Shown: positions 28,501 to 60,304, numbered from the stretch's first letter. The stretch: 64,000 nt of DNA from Casuarius casuarius (GCA_003342895.1 PTFA01000192.1:1804817-1868816), one strand, 5' to 3'. Notes: a model not told the origin generated them from the sequence alone. Made by a program: numbers and translations.

Positions 28501-28898
28501 GAACTCGCCCACACATACCACCTTTCTCCCGCCACCTCTGCGAGCCCACCAAAACCACCCTCCTGCCCAGGGCAGCCCGATGCCGTACAAAGCAGCACTT
28601 TTCAGGCTGCACCTCGGGCAACCCTTCAAACAAAGGCTCAACGCACCCCGGCGGACCTCCCGCCCGCCCGCCCCGCAAGCGCCCGGACACTGGGGGTGAA
28701 CCCCCACCTCCCGGCCGCCCTCCGCCCCGTCGCGAGCGCCACGACGTCACCGCCAACGGCCGCGGGGGCACCACGCGCCGCCGAGGAGGCGGGAACTCGG
28801 GTCGCCCCCGCTGCGCGAGCCCCCGGCCCTGCTCGGTCGCTCACCACAGCCCCAGATACAGCGTGAACCAGGCTCTCGTACGAGGCAACGGACGACAT
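7355..28898 (-). CDS. SLC25A17: SLC25A17, peroxisomal membrane carrier PMP34 (complete, 9 coding exons)
   Basis: Joined coding exons on the minus strand are 28898-28845, 23735-23675, 22610-22544, 19510-19359, 16886-16770, 14789-14644, 12640-12545, 8307-8225 and 7502-7355, 924 bases in all. The frame is unbroken and gives 307 residues, the length I recall for human PMP34. The product is a six-helix mitochondrial-carrier-family protein of the peroxisomal membrane, known to exchange CoA, FAD, NAD and AMP-type cofactors. Three carrier signatures are visible: [11 protein letters not shown] (residues 28-38), [13 protein letters not shown] (120-132, where W replaces the usual acid) and [11 protein letters not shown] (221-231). 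The tail is basic (LKHSRRH). All introns are GT-AG. The start at 28898 aligns with the vertebrate N terminus ([10 protein letters not shown]); an in-frame ATG also exists upstream at 28970. The gene is identified with high certainty from several near-identical exons. Confidence 0.96.
7503..8224 (-). other. SLC25A17 intron 8
   Basis: A 722-base GT-AG intron, AT-rich, with nothing else recognised. Confidence 0.9.
8225..8307 (-). CDS. SLC25A17: SLC25A17 coding exon 8
   Basis: Encodes residues 232-258 plus two bases of R259, reading [16 protein letters not shown] and on. This is the loop and helix of the third carrier repeat. A poly-pyrimidine tract precedes the AG acceptor and the donor is GTGAGC. 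Confidence 0.95.
8308..12544 (-). other. SLC25A17 intron 7
   Basis: A 4.2-kb GT-AG intron. It is AT-rich with no confident mobile element or RNA gene. A stretch near 11165 faintly resembles a CR1 3' end but is too short to call. Confidence 0.9.
12545..12640 (-). CDS. SLC25A17: SLC25A17 coding exon 7
   Basis: Encodes residues 200-231 in phase 0 (32 codons), [19 protein letters not shown] through [11 protein letters not shown], the third carrier signature helix. Both splice sites are consensus. Confidence 0.95.
12641..14643 (-). other. SLC25A17 intron 6
   Basis: A 2.0-kb GT-AG intron that contains a degraded CR1 LINE fragment at roughly 14110-14480, antisense to the gene. The rest is unremarkable AT-rich DNA. 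Confidence 0.9.
14110..14480 (+). mobile_element. Degraded CR1/L3-type LINE 3' fragment
   Basis: The order of motifs matches the end of the CR1/L3 reverse-transcriptase region and its 3' part: a segment like 'gctatgttcaattctaatgc', then a 'gagaagg...gacttcaaaacagtctgtaaatac' block, then 'cacaggaataacttacctag'. The copy is heavily decayed with indels, so it is an old insertion. Sense is plus, opposite to SLC25A17. Boundaries are approximate. Confidence 0.6.
14644..14789 (-). CDS. SLC25A17: SLC25A17 coding exon 6
   Basis: Encodes the end of D151 to Q199 with the motifs [29 protein letters not shown] and [15 protein letters not shown], the second repeat's even-numbered helix. These strings are nearly invariant in vertebrate PMP34, which makes this one of the clearest identifiers in the window. 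Confidence 0.97.
14790..16769 (-). other. SLC25A17 intron 5
   Basis: A 2.0-kb GT-AG intron. It holds an unexplained open stretch on the plus strand (about 15398-15706) that I could not assign to any family. Confidence 0.9.
16770..16886 (-). CDS. SLC25A17: SLC25A17 coding exon 5
   Basis: Encodes the end of G112 to V150 plus the first base of D151: [20 protein letters not shown], then [18 protein letters not shown]. It carries the second carrier signature, in which tryptophan stands where most carriers have an acidic residue, as in other PMP34 proteins. Confidence 0.97.
16887..19358 (-). other. SLC25A17 intron 4
   Basis: A 2.5-kb GT-AG intron that includes a decayed CR1 fragment at about 17300-17480 in antisense. 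Nothing else was recognised. Confidence 0.9.
17300..17480 (+). mobile_element. Degraded CR1 LINE fragment (end of reverse transcriptase)
   Basis: One plus-strand frame reads [20 protein letters not shown], matching the 'YEERLKRL' motif that follows the reverse-transcriptase domain in CR1-type LINEs. Downstream sequence is too decayed to follow with certainty; related sequence may extend to about 17660. The insertion is antisense to the host gene. Confidence 0.6.
19359..19510 (-). CDS. SLC25A17: SLC25A17 coding exon 4
   Basis: Encodes residues 62-111 with split codons at both ends: [40 protein letters not shown] and [11 protein letters not shown]. It is the second transmembrane helix of repeat 1 plus the following loop. 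The acceptor is TTAG at 19511 and the donor is GTAATA. Confidence 0.97.
19511..22543 (-). other. SLC25A17 intron 3
   Basis: A 3.0-kb GT-AG intron, AT-rich, with no other feature supported. Confidence 0.9.
22544..22610 (-). CDS. SLC25A17: SLC25A17 coding exon 3
   Basis: Encodes [20 protein letters not shown] and G60 (residues 40-60), with V39 and L61 split across the junctions. It is the matrix-side loop and amphipathic helix of repeat 1. The donor is GTGAGT. Confidence 0.95.
22611..23674 (-). other. SLC25A17 intron 2
   Basis: A 1.06-kb GT-AG intron with nothing else recognised. Confidence 0.9.
23675..23735 (-). CDS. SLC25A17: SLC25A17 coding exon 2
   Basis: Encodes [20 protein letters not shown] (residues 19-38) and the first base of V39. 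It holds the first carrier signature PLDTAR, with the acid at D31 and the base at R34. The donor GTAAGT is consensus. Confidence 0.95.
23736..28844 (-). other. SLC25A17 intron 1
   Basis: A 5.1-kb GT-AG intron. Its last 400 bases toward exon 1 are part of the CpG island and include a CRE-like site (gacgtcac, 28744-28751). The rest is AT-rich with no recognised element. Confidence 0.9.
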
Positions 28899-29480
28899 GG
28901 CTCTCGCGGGCTCCGCCGCCAGCTGGACCGGCTGCAAGGCGGCGCCGGCAGCCGCCCCCACTCGCACCATGCCACCCTCCCCCCGGGGCCTCTGCGGAGT
29001 CACGTGGGCTCTGGCCCCGCCCCCTCCTCCGCGGGCTCTCAGCCGGGGTCTGCGCGCGCTATCGCACCCCAACGGCCAGGAGGAGGCGCGCGCTCCTGCC
29101 CTGCCTCCCCCCCCCCCCTCGGGTCCGCTCTAACGACCGCCAACTGCCACGGGGCCGCGGCGGCGCCGCCCCTCCCCCCGTGCGAGGCCGGGGCGGGGCG
29201 CTGACAGGGAAACGAGGCGCCAGCCGCGCCTGAGGCGGGGGGCGGCCGGTGGGAACAGTTCTCGTCTCCCTTCCCGCGACGGCTGCGGGATCGGCGAGAG
29301 CTCCCAGGGGGCCCCGCACAGGCATCGAGTAGAAACGTCCGTGAGCCTCGTGGGGGCTGGGAACGGCTGGAGTGCGTGAACCCGCTCGGTGGAGGAGGAA
29401 GGCACGTAACGGCCCCGCACTAGTGCTGGCGCGACAGGCGCTGGCAGCATAGCAGGCGGCAGCTGACAATAGACATTTGG
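28440..29480 (-). promoter_or_regulatory. CpG-island promoter of SLC25A17
   Basis: An abrupt GC- and CpG-rich block flanks coding exon 1. It contains GC boxes (ggccccgcccc near 29013, ggggcggggcg near 29190), a CACGTG E-box at 29001-29006, and no obvious TATA box. This is the usual form of a housekeeping promoter. The transcription start is not determinable by eye; it is probably within 28.9-29.2 kb. Confidence 0.75.
28845..28898 (-). CDS. SLC25A17: SLC25A17 coding exon 1
   Basis: Encodes [18 protein letters not shown] (18 codons, phase 0) followed by the donor GTGAGC. This matches the start of vertebrate PMP34. The frame stays open upstream, and a second ATG at 28970 is also in frame. Confidence 0.92.
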
Positions 29481-32400
29481 GGGTGGCAGTGGTGGAAGCC
29501 ATCCCTCTTTGGAAGTGGTACCCGCGGTGAACAGAATTATTTATAGTCAGACGAGGCTGCCTGTTAAGACAGAAAGGGTGGAGAGACAGCTTGAGAAAGC
29601 ATTATGTGGAGAATTTTACCATTTAGAAATAAATAAGAGCAAGCAGGGGAAAAGCACAGTAATGGAAACCCTGAACCCAAAAAAGCAGTTAGATTGGAAA
29701 ATGGAGCTGATGCATTTTTTATGTGTCTAGTTTTGTACATCATTGCTGTAACCTTAAGAAAAAATACAAAATTAGGGTAGGTATTGGGAATACTGAGGAA
29801 ATCCATTGTTCCTTCCTGTGAAACTACAATAATACCTTTTCTCTCCACCACCAGCTTCCCTTTCCAAAACATCTAACATTAGTATTTAATTACTGAAAAA
29901 CAATATTTCCTTCAACATTCTTTTCCACTTTGTCTAGCTTCAGACCTTTTCCTTTTCCTTCCTAATTTTCAGGCTATTTCTACAAGTCCAGTATCATCTA
30001 AAACAACATTTTTTCAAGTTAATCATTTTGTTACTCCATGTGGACTGATCATGCTTGCTGCCTTCTTTTTGAGTATTTTGTCTGCTTCTTTCCGTTACTC
30101 CTAAGCTCTTTCTTCCTTCTGTCCCTTGCTATTTCTGTATTTCATTTCTCAGTTCATGGTTTCTCCACCCTGGAACACTGTCCCTTTTATCCTTCTTTTC
30201 CTGATACAGCCCAGCACTCATGACTAAAAGACTGTCCACCACCTACAGAGATCGCAGCCATAGCATATTATTATGGAGCATCTCTAAACTTGTCACTCGC
30301 TATGCTGGCTTGGGATGGAAAGAGCAATGCTACAAAGACTAGATATATATACTGACAGCTGGCTAAAGGACAGGGCAGCTTAGGCTCACAGGGTTTAATA
30401 AATGCACACAGTGACAAGACTAAGCTATTGAATATGCAGTTTGGAAAACTGCTAATGAGAATCCCATAGCATCCTCCATAGCATCCTCTTTTTATGTAGA
30501 AGAAGTTCTGCGGGACACGGAAGAGCAGAGGAAATAAAATGGGGCATGCCACAGTTTGTAAAATCAATTAGGATGATGCCGCTTTCTGTTCCCATCCCAT
30601 TTTTCTCCCCATTCTCATGTCATATAGTGGTTTCCAGATAGCTTCAAGCTTTGCCTATGTTACCAATGCTTCCCCTCTGCTTCACAAAAATACAATTGAA
30701 GATAGGAATGAAAATTATCCTTAGTTTTGTATCATGTTACTCCCAGTTTCTTTGGGTTTTTTTCTCTTCTGTTTTTCCATCTTCCTTTTCATTCTCCCTT
30801 TACAAACAGGAAAAAAGGAAAAATTTTTCTCTGTGTTTGCAGTTCTTAGTTCTTCAACCACAACTCTCCAACTGCCCTCTGCTTGAACCGCAAGAGCTCC
30901 TAGCACTTACACCTGCAGTAGGAACCACTGTATCACTGTCTGAACAAGGACAGGACAGTTAACATACACATGCTTCCCGAGAGTTTCACTACCACACAGC
31001 TGAATATGCTGCTTCTGCCTTGGAAGACATTCTTTCATCAGGTGGTCTAATAACTTTTCCCTTTTGTGAGGAAAATCCCATGGTCCTCTCGGGGTGGTGG
31101 GGTTGGGGGCTATAAAGAAAGAATGTGAGTCTGCCCCAGGCAAACGTTTTAGTTTGAGAAAAACATTCTTCCAGTGAAATGCTCTAACATCCCTGCGCTC
31201 AGAAGTTAAGAGATGCCAACGCTGGCAAGCTGAGAGGCCACAGCTGTCATTTGTTTTATGCAAGGTTTACACCCCAGGTAGTCCCCCCAAAATGATTTTT
31301 TTTATAAGATCCCCCCACCCCCATGCAAAAGACTCAAACCTTAATTTATAATTAAGGTGTACACACTTCACTGTCTACCTCCTGTTACGGAAGCTGCCAG
31401 GAGCAGCAAGTTCTGCAAACACAAGGTAAAAGTCATGCTAACTCAGATGCTATGAACACTCGACACAATCAAGGTAACCACACATACTTTTAGAAGAAAC
31501 TGCTCAAGCAGGACCTGAGCTCACTTCCATTACTGCTGTTCTTTGTGATTCTGTCCCTAGTTGTGCTGGGGGAAGCTTCCATTAAGAATCAGTTTATGCT
31601 GTAAATTAGATATTCATTGTAAATGTAAATCCATTCTATAGTATTACAATTCTATGTAGCAGCATTTTTAATACAAAACTAGGTCCTGTCTTTATTGCAA
31701 AACAGAACATCAACAGGTAACCAAATGATTTCACTATTCCAAAACCAGCTGAACTATTTTGGAACATGCAGACCTAGTGAATTTATTCAAGGAAAACAAT
31801 GGACACAATACAGATAATTAAAGCTGAGCAAGACAAATCAATGTATTCTGTAGGGAAAAACTGAAACCTACCTATGAAAAGCTTCATGAAGACACATCCT
31901 TGGGCTTTCACAGAAACACAGCACATCCAACCATACTCCAGGCAAACATGTAGCACATGCAAATGGAGCTTACTGAAGGACAGAAAGCCCAGGTTGCCTC
32001 CCTTTCTTCATTCAAATTCCTCCATTCTACCAGAAAGCCCAGAAGAAATGAACCAAGTTAAACAACTACAAACACATTTGCTGTATGTGAACTGAATCTT
32101 AACATTTGCCTAAATAATTCTGCCTTTATCACCGCGCACACAATGCTAGCCATGTTTGTATTGCTTCTGCATTATCAGATTGCTATACAAGAAGGTAACA
32201 GATTTTGAGCATAAATAATAGTTATTTATGATAATAAATAATATGATAATAATAGAGTTGACAGATTTTTTTTGGTCTGCCCACAGCTCTTCTGGCTTCT
32301 GGTTCAGGACAAAGAATGAGGACATTATTAATGACTCAAGAGGGTCAAATCTACTGCCTCTGCGCTGTGTCTTACCTTAACAAATAAAGGATGAAACGCT

Positions 32401-32816
32401 GAACTTTAAACCTATTTTACCCTGCTACTCTCCTTGTTCTAATGCTAAAACAATTTACAAAAAAAGTTAGAAATGTACGTCTCCTTTTTTGCTCAGAAAT
32501 TACTGACAAGTCATTAGGGTGGAAACATGTTAAGACAGATTTAATTACTTCTTTCAAAAGGACTTTTTGAATCTGTTGCAAAACTTATCTTTCAGAAAAG
32601 GCTGATGAACTGGATCAAACTGGCAGTGCGTCACGGATTAAAGCTATTGCATCTGAACAAATGGGACTGCAAGTGCTGACAATTGGAATTCATTAAATAG
32701 TGTGGTTTGATCATGCAGACGTGGCAAGGGCAGGCTTAACTGTAAGGCCATGAGAAGACCAACCTATTCCAGAAGAAAGCATTGTAATAATAAACATATT
32801 TAAATGTTCATTTCTT

Positions 32817-32842
32817 AAAAAAGAAAAGAAAAGAAAAGAAAA
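32817..32842. repeat. (AAAAG)n simple repeat
   Basis: About four copies of a five-base AAAAG unit in intergenic DNA. Confidence 0.85.
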
Positions 32843-33419
32843 CCTTAAGTGCTTTGCCTATTACAGAACTGGACAGATTTTGACTGATCTTCTGGAATGC
32901 TGCTGAGTTTTCCCTACACACTTAATTTAGGTCAAGTGACATATCAGAGAAATGTAAACACTTTTTCAGCTTAAATTACTTGCATTTACCATTATTAAAT
33001 TATATTTCCTATCATGCTGCTTGTTCAATAGCCTTATTACTTCAGTGCAAAAATTCTTAACCCCTTAGTTTTATGTAGACTAGATAATTGTCAAACACAA
33101 ATTTTGCTCCCTTGGTGTCTTTCTTTCCCAGACACTTGATAAATGCCCAACATCTGCTCTAATATCCACCTTTGTGGTCTTCTGTTTTTTTTCCTAAAAG
33201 GCCAATAATATATATTATTTTGGTTTCTTCTAGCTTGTATTTTTCTTTTATAGCCTCTTGTGGGAAAGTTTCTCAGAATGCTTACTGAAGACTTATTTTT
33301 GTCAAGCATTTTTCCTTTATTTTGGAGTAAAAGCTAGAAAACATTTTCTTTTAGAAGAATTGTCTTCATTTTTCCTCATAAACTGTGTTAACAATAATCC
33401 TTTTTTTCCCAGTCAGATC

Positions 33420-33436
33420 TTTTTTTTTTTTTTTTT
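33420..33436. repeat. Poly-T run (17)
   Basis: A pure run of T in intergenic sequence. Confidence 0.9.
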
Positions 33437-35658
33437 CCTATTCTGAAGTACGAAAGCGCAGATCACATTTGGAGCTTTTGTTTTTCAGATGAGGACTGGA
33501 TGCTGATGGCTAACTTTCATTTCTCTAATGAGAGGAAGTGCATTTGGCAGCAACTTAGCCACTTCACTCCCAATTTAATACCTTGATATTTTCCATCTAG
33601 TTCTTACTCTCTTAATAACTTGTTCCTGCAGCCCATTCTAAAAAGTAATTTTATTACTTTAAACACTGCAGTGGTTATAAGCTGACTGCTCTTGCTTTCT
33701 GCTATGGTATTTTTCTTTCTGACCGGAAAATGTGAACTAACTCATTTCTAGAAACTCTTATTCTCTCAAGAAAGAACATTATGTTTTGGAAACTACAGGT
33801 TTTAATAATGGCATGCCTTTTCCTGTTAACTGATGGAGACCACCTCCTTGTTATTTACTATACAGTTCACAAATACAGTATCTTTTCTTTCTGAATGCAT
33901 TTTTTCTATACAAATTATACTTTTGACTACTTCAGCAGCTGTACTTAGGGATGAAATTCTAAGATAAATTGCTATCCCCAGTTTTATGATCTCTTTCACA
34001 CTTACAGAAATAATTAAGAAATTCGTATTCTTCTAGCCACTGAAATGTTTGTATATTGAAAGAACCCAGTGTTTTATTTTTTAATAAGTTAATGTACTTA
34101 AATATGTGCAACCCCAATGCTGCCCAAAGTGTCATCCACTTATTTAAAAAAAGAGTCGTAACACATTATCCAAATGTTTATTTATTGACAAGCAGATTTC
34201 AAGCTCATCTGAGATCATCCATCTAGAATATACATTTCAAAAGCATATTTGTACATCAGAGACAGGTACAGTAATAACATTACATTAGCAAGATCATAAG
34301 TTAACATCTTGATTTGGTTAGTCATCAAGATTCAGATTTATAGGAAAGTGCTGGGTATATATTTACATTCAATAGGACCTCCAGTCAGTGAGGGAAAAGG
34401 AAGCGTTGTCTCACATGAGGTTTCTGTTAGGGAGGACCATACTAGGAGATCGTGACTTAACCTAAGCTCTGGTTCACAATGTGACTCAACTGATCTTAGC
34501 CCAAGCAAAGCCACCTGAAATTTTTCATTGCTCTGTAGCATGGATCAAAGAGCCACCATCTGACCTGCCCCATTTCTTTATCACCTCAAAACTGTTATTG
34601 CTTCTCCTGTATTTACATTTGCCTGTATCACACTCCTGAACTCCTGCGACTTGTCCTGTAATACTCAATGCATCCAGTCTCTGCATCCAGTTGGAAGTTG
34701 CCATTTTTATTCTATTTCAGCTCTTTGGTAATCCAGATTCATTTTGTTTGTTTTTATGATGCTGCCCTCACTCCCTCATTTATGAAGTAAGGTCGAGGCC
34801 CATCTCCACAAAGCTGTTTGAGGTTTGAGAGATCTTGTCATCAGAAGAAAATACTGCTACCATTTTCCTAGTGAATCACCCACCTACTTGAGGACACCAG
34901 CCGCTATTAGACTGCCCTGCAGCCCATGAAAGGAAACTATAGCCTCTACCACTACACTAGCAACCAACTTGCCATACAACCCTGAAAGCACTCNGATATC
35001 CCTCAGCCTAGATACCTAGATAGCCTAGGAATTTCAGACAAGGCTCTAAACACTTCCAATCAGGATCTGCAGGAAGATACATGCCAAAGGTGGCCTGGCT
35101 CCAACTCATCCTGCCTAGGTCTGCAATCTCCTGTCCCTTTGTGTCAAGTATTCTGTTCAGACAGCAGTGGCTACAAGCTCCCATAATACTGTTTACTTCT
35201 ACATCTCACAGAAGGGAGAGACATACAGACATACACAGGACTTAGGCTTGGACAGGCTTTATGCAAAGGCCTTGAAGGTAACATACAAGAAAAATGAAAA
35301 TACATGTTTTAAACTGCAGCTTGTTGCAGATGGCCAGTAGTAGTAGCATCTGTTTCTACCACATACTTTCATCCTTACAGGCTTTCTAACACTCATTTAT
35401 TGACCCATTCTGCCCCTGGCCTATCACTGCTTAGTCCACTCTTATCCCACCAGCCTCCATCTAACTTTGAGACAGTCTGGCTTCCACCCATCTGTTTATT
35501 AGCTTCCAACATAAGACAAACCAGGCCACTTTGATAAATGACTTTTATTCACAGCCCAGCACTTAAGTAAGAGAAAGTTTGTTTCCAAAAATTATTAAGT
35601 TACGAGACAGGCACCAAGCCTTGAATTCTCCATACTACAGCTTAGTAGGGCTCACTGT

Positions 35659-35700
35659 GAAGTAGTACAGTCTGAGAAGTAGTACAGTCTGAGAAGTAGT
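35659..35700. repeat. 17-bp tandem duplication, about 2.5 copies
   Basis: The unit gaagtagtacagtctga is repeated head to tail twice plus a partial third copy, without mismatch. Confidence 0.9.
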
Positions 35701-36938
35701 ATCTGACCTGACATTTCCTATAATCCCTTGGGGTAGCAGTTGAACCAAACAGGAAGATGGCTCACTCAAACTCATACAACACAACAGAGCTACCACTCTT
35801 TTGCTCCCCGTTAACTTAAGCTGCAGGTGTATTATAACCTCTGGCCTAACAGGTCACCTCATCCATGGCATAGGATAAGCCTAACAGCGCATTGCGTAAG
35901 TTGCCTCAGATGACAGAAAAGCACATCTGAACATGATGCAGCCCTTCAGTTGTCCCATTATGCCACCTGAGCCATTCATACACAGTGGCAGCTCAAGTAC
36001 TTTTGGAGTCAAATCATCAGCTAAATTGATCACTGTCACTGCACTTTTACAAATAATCCCTACTGTGTACTACAATAGAAGCACATAACCTGAAGGAGCT
36101 GGGAGTACATATTTGGAGCAAACACTGAACAAAACAGTAATTTCCTCATATAGCTACTTATATCCTACATTAGGAACTGTTACCATCTTTACTGGTCTCC
36201 AGTGCAAGTATACTTTCCACACTTGCACTTCTGTTCAAACCAGTTTAGCTGCTTAGATGTCCACATGGCAGCTTGGGGAAATGAGAGGAGGTCTGAAAGT
36301 GTCTTCAATTAACTTAATGGAGAGCATTAAAAACATGTCTGTCCTCCCCCCACCCCAAACCCACCACACACCAAGGGAGTCACAGGATGTGCATTCCCAC
36401 AGAGTCACAAGAATTCATCTAGATGGCTAAAACTAACACCAAAATTAAGGGAGAACATTTTTCTTGAGTCAGTGGGCTCTGAACAAGTGTGACTGATATG
36501 TAAGCGAGCAGGCAGGACACAAAGATGACCCTTTATACTAGCTGGAGTTGGCGCCCTACTTTTAACCAGTCACATATAGACAGACACTAATAGGAAAGCA
36601 TAGGGAATGAATCTGTATTAAGGATACTCTAATTTATGCACAGCACATACAGACTGGCTTGAATGAAGTAGAAGTGGAATTTCAACCTATACTGAGGGGT
36701 GACCTACTTTGAGTTTAAGCATCTCCTTACAGGAACTGGAGATCAAAGTGTGATCAGAAAACAGGTACAAAGCAACATTTGGATCCTAACTTAAATTCAT
36801 TTTGTCATGAAGACAAGCCCTTAAGCATTTGGTTCTGATTTAAATCACAAGTTTTATGTACAGTTTAATCAAAGTATTCACACATGAATGATTTAAACAG
36901 AATAGGTTTTACCAGAAAGTTACACAAACCCAAGAAAT

Positions 36939-36964
36939 TTTATTTTTCAAAACCATACTTTATT
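36939..36964 (-). promoter_or_regulatory. Candidate distal ST13 poly(A) signals (two AATAAA)
   Basis: Two AATAAA hexamers on the minus strand (36944-36939 and 36964-36959), about 1.7 kb after the ST13 stop. That is close to the 3' UTR length I remember for human ST13. Other matches occur at 37075 and 37262. No transcript evidence is available here. Confidence 0.3.
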
Positions 36965-38567
36965 TTTAAAGGCTCCTAGAAGCATTCAGAACTATATTTC
37001 TTAAGCAAAAAGATTCACATTTCATTCTGCAGGGTTATCAGTATGACAAAAATGCATTTGGAGATTTATTTTTTGCACTTCTTGTTGAGTTCCTATACCA
37101 GTCCAGATTGAATTAAGAACAGTAACATCAATTATGGCTTAAGATACAGAATTACAAAAGGATAACACAGAAGTGTTGAGACTTAAATGGTGAACAGATA
37201 ATCATAATTTCTCCATGGAAGGGTAATGTTTTAGCTAAGACAAAGAGAAGCAACAATTGTCTTTATTGGTAGTCACAAATCCATTGAACATAATCAGCAC
37301 AGACATGCTGTTTCAAGGACACCCATGCTGTTAATTCACAAGTGTTAGAAGCATGTTTATCTGCTCCAATTACTTCACCTTTTCCTCTTTATCACAATGA
37401 ATCAAACAAAGTATGAAACCATGACAACGGCTTTTTTTTTTTTTTTTAAGGGATACAAAAAAGATGGAAGACTACAGTATGCGGTGAAGGAAGAGTCATC
37501 ATCTCTAAACAGACAGCAGGATATATAAAAAGAAAAAAAAACAAACAAAAAAAAACCACCAACAACTTTGGCCAAGGAATTTTGTCTGTAAGCATGTCAA
37601 GGCCTCAAACCCATTCAGAATCCAGAGCTGCAATTTTGCTGGGGACTCTCCCCTTAACTGATTTATAACTCTGCATTTACATGTTCTGGATGGCTTGCAT
37701 TCAACAGGACAGAGGTAGTGATAGGAACAAGATTCCCTTCCCTAAAATTTCCAAATAGATGAAACCTGGTAAGCACAGCCCCAAGGAAAGGTGAGTGCAA
37801 CCAGCTGAGGACCTGCCAACTGGGGAAGGATAAGAGCGCAAGTACAGACAATAAGCTGCTCTTCCATACCCAGCTTGATAAATAAAGTGTTACATGAAGG
37901 TGCTGGACAAGAACTGAGCAAGCAACAAAACTTCTGTGGCATCTGCAATATGTACGTCATGCCAGATTGTGCAAAGGATAGGACTTCACCTTTGCTGCAC
38001 AGTTGTGGTAATCAAAATAAGAATTATTTGCAGTACTGCCAGAAGTTCCAGTGTATAACTAGCTAGCATGGTTATATCAATATATTTTTTTTAATAGCTT
38101 TATAAAGTCAGTCACCCATTTAAAAAAATAAGGGCTTGTATTTGCAGACAATTCCTTTATCCAGTTAATTCTTCACACTAGTCTTATTTTTGCTATTTAT
38201 AATGAGATCAACTATTCTGTCCTAAGTGGGTAAGACAGACTTCATCTGTTAAAGTTCCCTCCTCTTTGCTCACTGAGAGTAATAATAAAAAAAACCCCAA
38301 AACCATAAGAGGTTGTATCTTATACCCAAGAATATTACAATTTCATACAAGAGTCTTCATTTTAAGGAAACTGTCTTTAATACTTATAATAAAAGTTTGC
38401 AAACTCTTAGGTGCCTAAGGAGGGATGGTTGAAAGTATGTGTTACTTGAATATAATTTGAGTGCTATAAACCAATCATTAGTAAGTTCAACACATGGGGC
38501 TAGAGAGCAATTCTCTTTAGAACACCCCATTTCTCTTCTTAAGAAGATCAGAGGTAAAATGGTTTGT

Positions 38568-38573
38568 TTTATT
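38568..38573 (-). promoter_or_regulatory. Candidate proximal ST13 poly(A) signal (AATAAA)
   Basis: A canonical hexamer on the minus strand 62 bases after the ST13 stop codon. If used, it would give a very short 3' UTR. Confidence 0.35.
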
Positions 38574-38635
38574 GCAACACTGGTTAGCCAAATCAATCCT
38601 TCCCATTCAGATATGCTTTTTAAGAACCAGGGATT

Positions 38636-60129
<21,494 letters not shown>

Positions 60130-60197
60130 GGCGGAACGGCGCGGAGGCCACAGCTACTGCTCGCCCGCTTCCCTGCCCGACCGCCGCGCGGCGCCGT

Positions 60198-60207
60198 GGA
60201 AGTTTCC
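60198..60207. promoter_or_regulatory. Partial heat-shock element (two units)
   Basis: GGAAG-TTTCC gives two adjacent inverted nGAAn/nTTCn units; a third unit is lacking. It lies about 70 bases upstream of the ST13 ATG, near or inside the 5' UTR. Confidence 0.4.
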
Positions 60208-60220
60208 AGCCCGCGCCGCG

Positions 60221-60269
60221 CCACGCCCACCCCGAGGCCACGCCCACGCCCGCCGCGCCACGCCCACGC
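60221..60269. promoter_or_regulatory. Three CCACGCCCAC boxes (KLF/EGR-type)
   Basis: The decamer ccacgcccac occurs at 60221, 60238 and 60258. Two copies extend to cgcccacgc, the reverse complement of the EGR1 consensus GCGTGGGCG. The spacing is 17 and 20 bases. The motif match is direct; factor use is inference. Confidence 0.5.
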
Positions 60270-60289
60270 CCCGCCGCCGCGCAGCGGCC

Positions 60290-60304
60290 GGAACTTTCTA
60301 GAAG
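60290..60304. promoter_or_regulatory. Perfect three-unit heat-shock element
   Basis: GGAAC-TTTCT-AGAAG fits nGAAn-nTTCn-nGAAn exactly, the binding pattern of trimeric HSF1. It lies about 160 bases upstream of the ST13 start codon and about 405 bases upstream of the XPNPEP3 start codon. An Hsp70 co-chaperone gene is a sensible HSF1 target. Activity is inferred, not shown. Confidence 0.6.

Larger units (their letters stand above)
29500..36930. other. Intergenic region between SLC25A17 and ST13
   Basis: No exon of a known gene was seen on either strand. It is AT-rich with simple repeats: an (AAAAG)n tract near 32820, a poly-T near 33420 and a 17-bp tandem at 35659. Short open frames here resemble nothing known. 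The boundary with the ST13 3' UTR is uncertain. Confidence 0.6.

Noticed and set aside
28638..29502. Long minus- and plus-strand open frames in the SLC25A17 CpG island
   Set aside because: Apart from the PMP34 start, the translations are arginine/alanine/glycine-rich GC artefacts.
29509..29730. 73-codon plus-strand frame just upstream of SLC25A17, a possible divergent gene
   Set aside because: No recognised protein and no splice or poly(A) support. A divergent noncoding transcript from the CpG island cannot be excluded.
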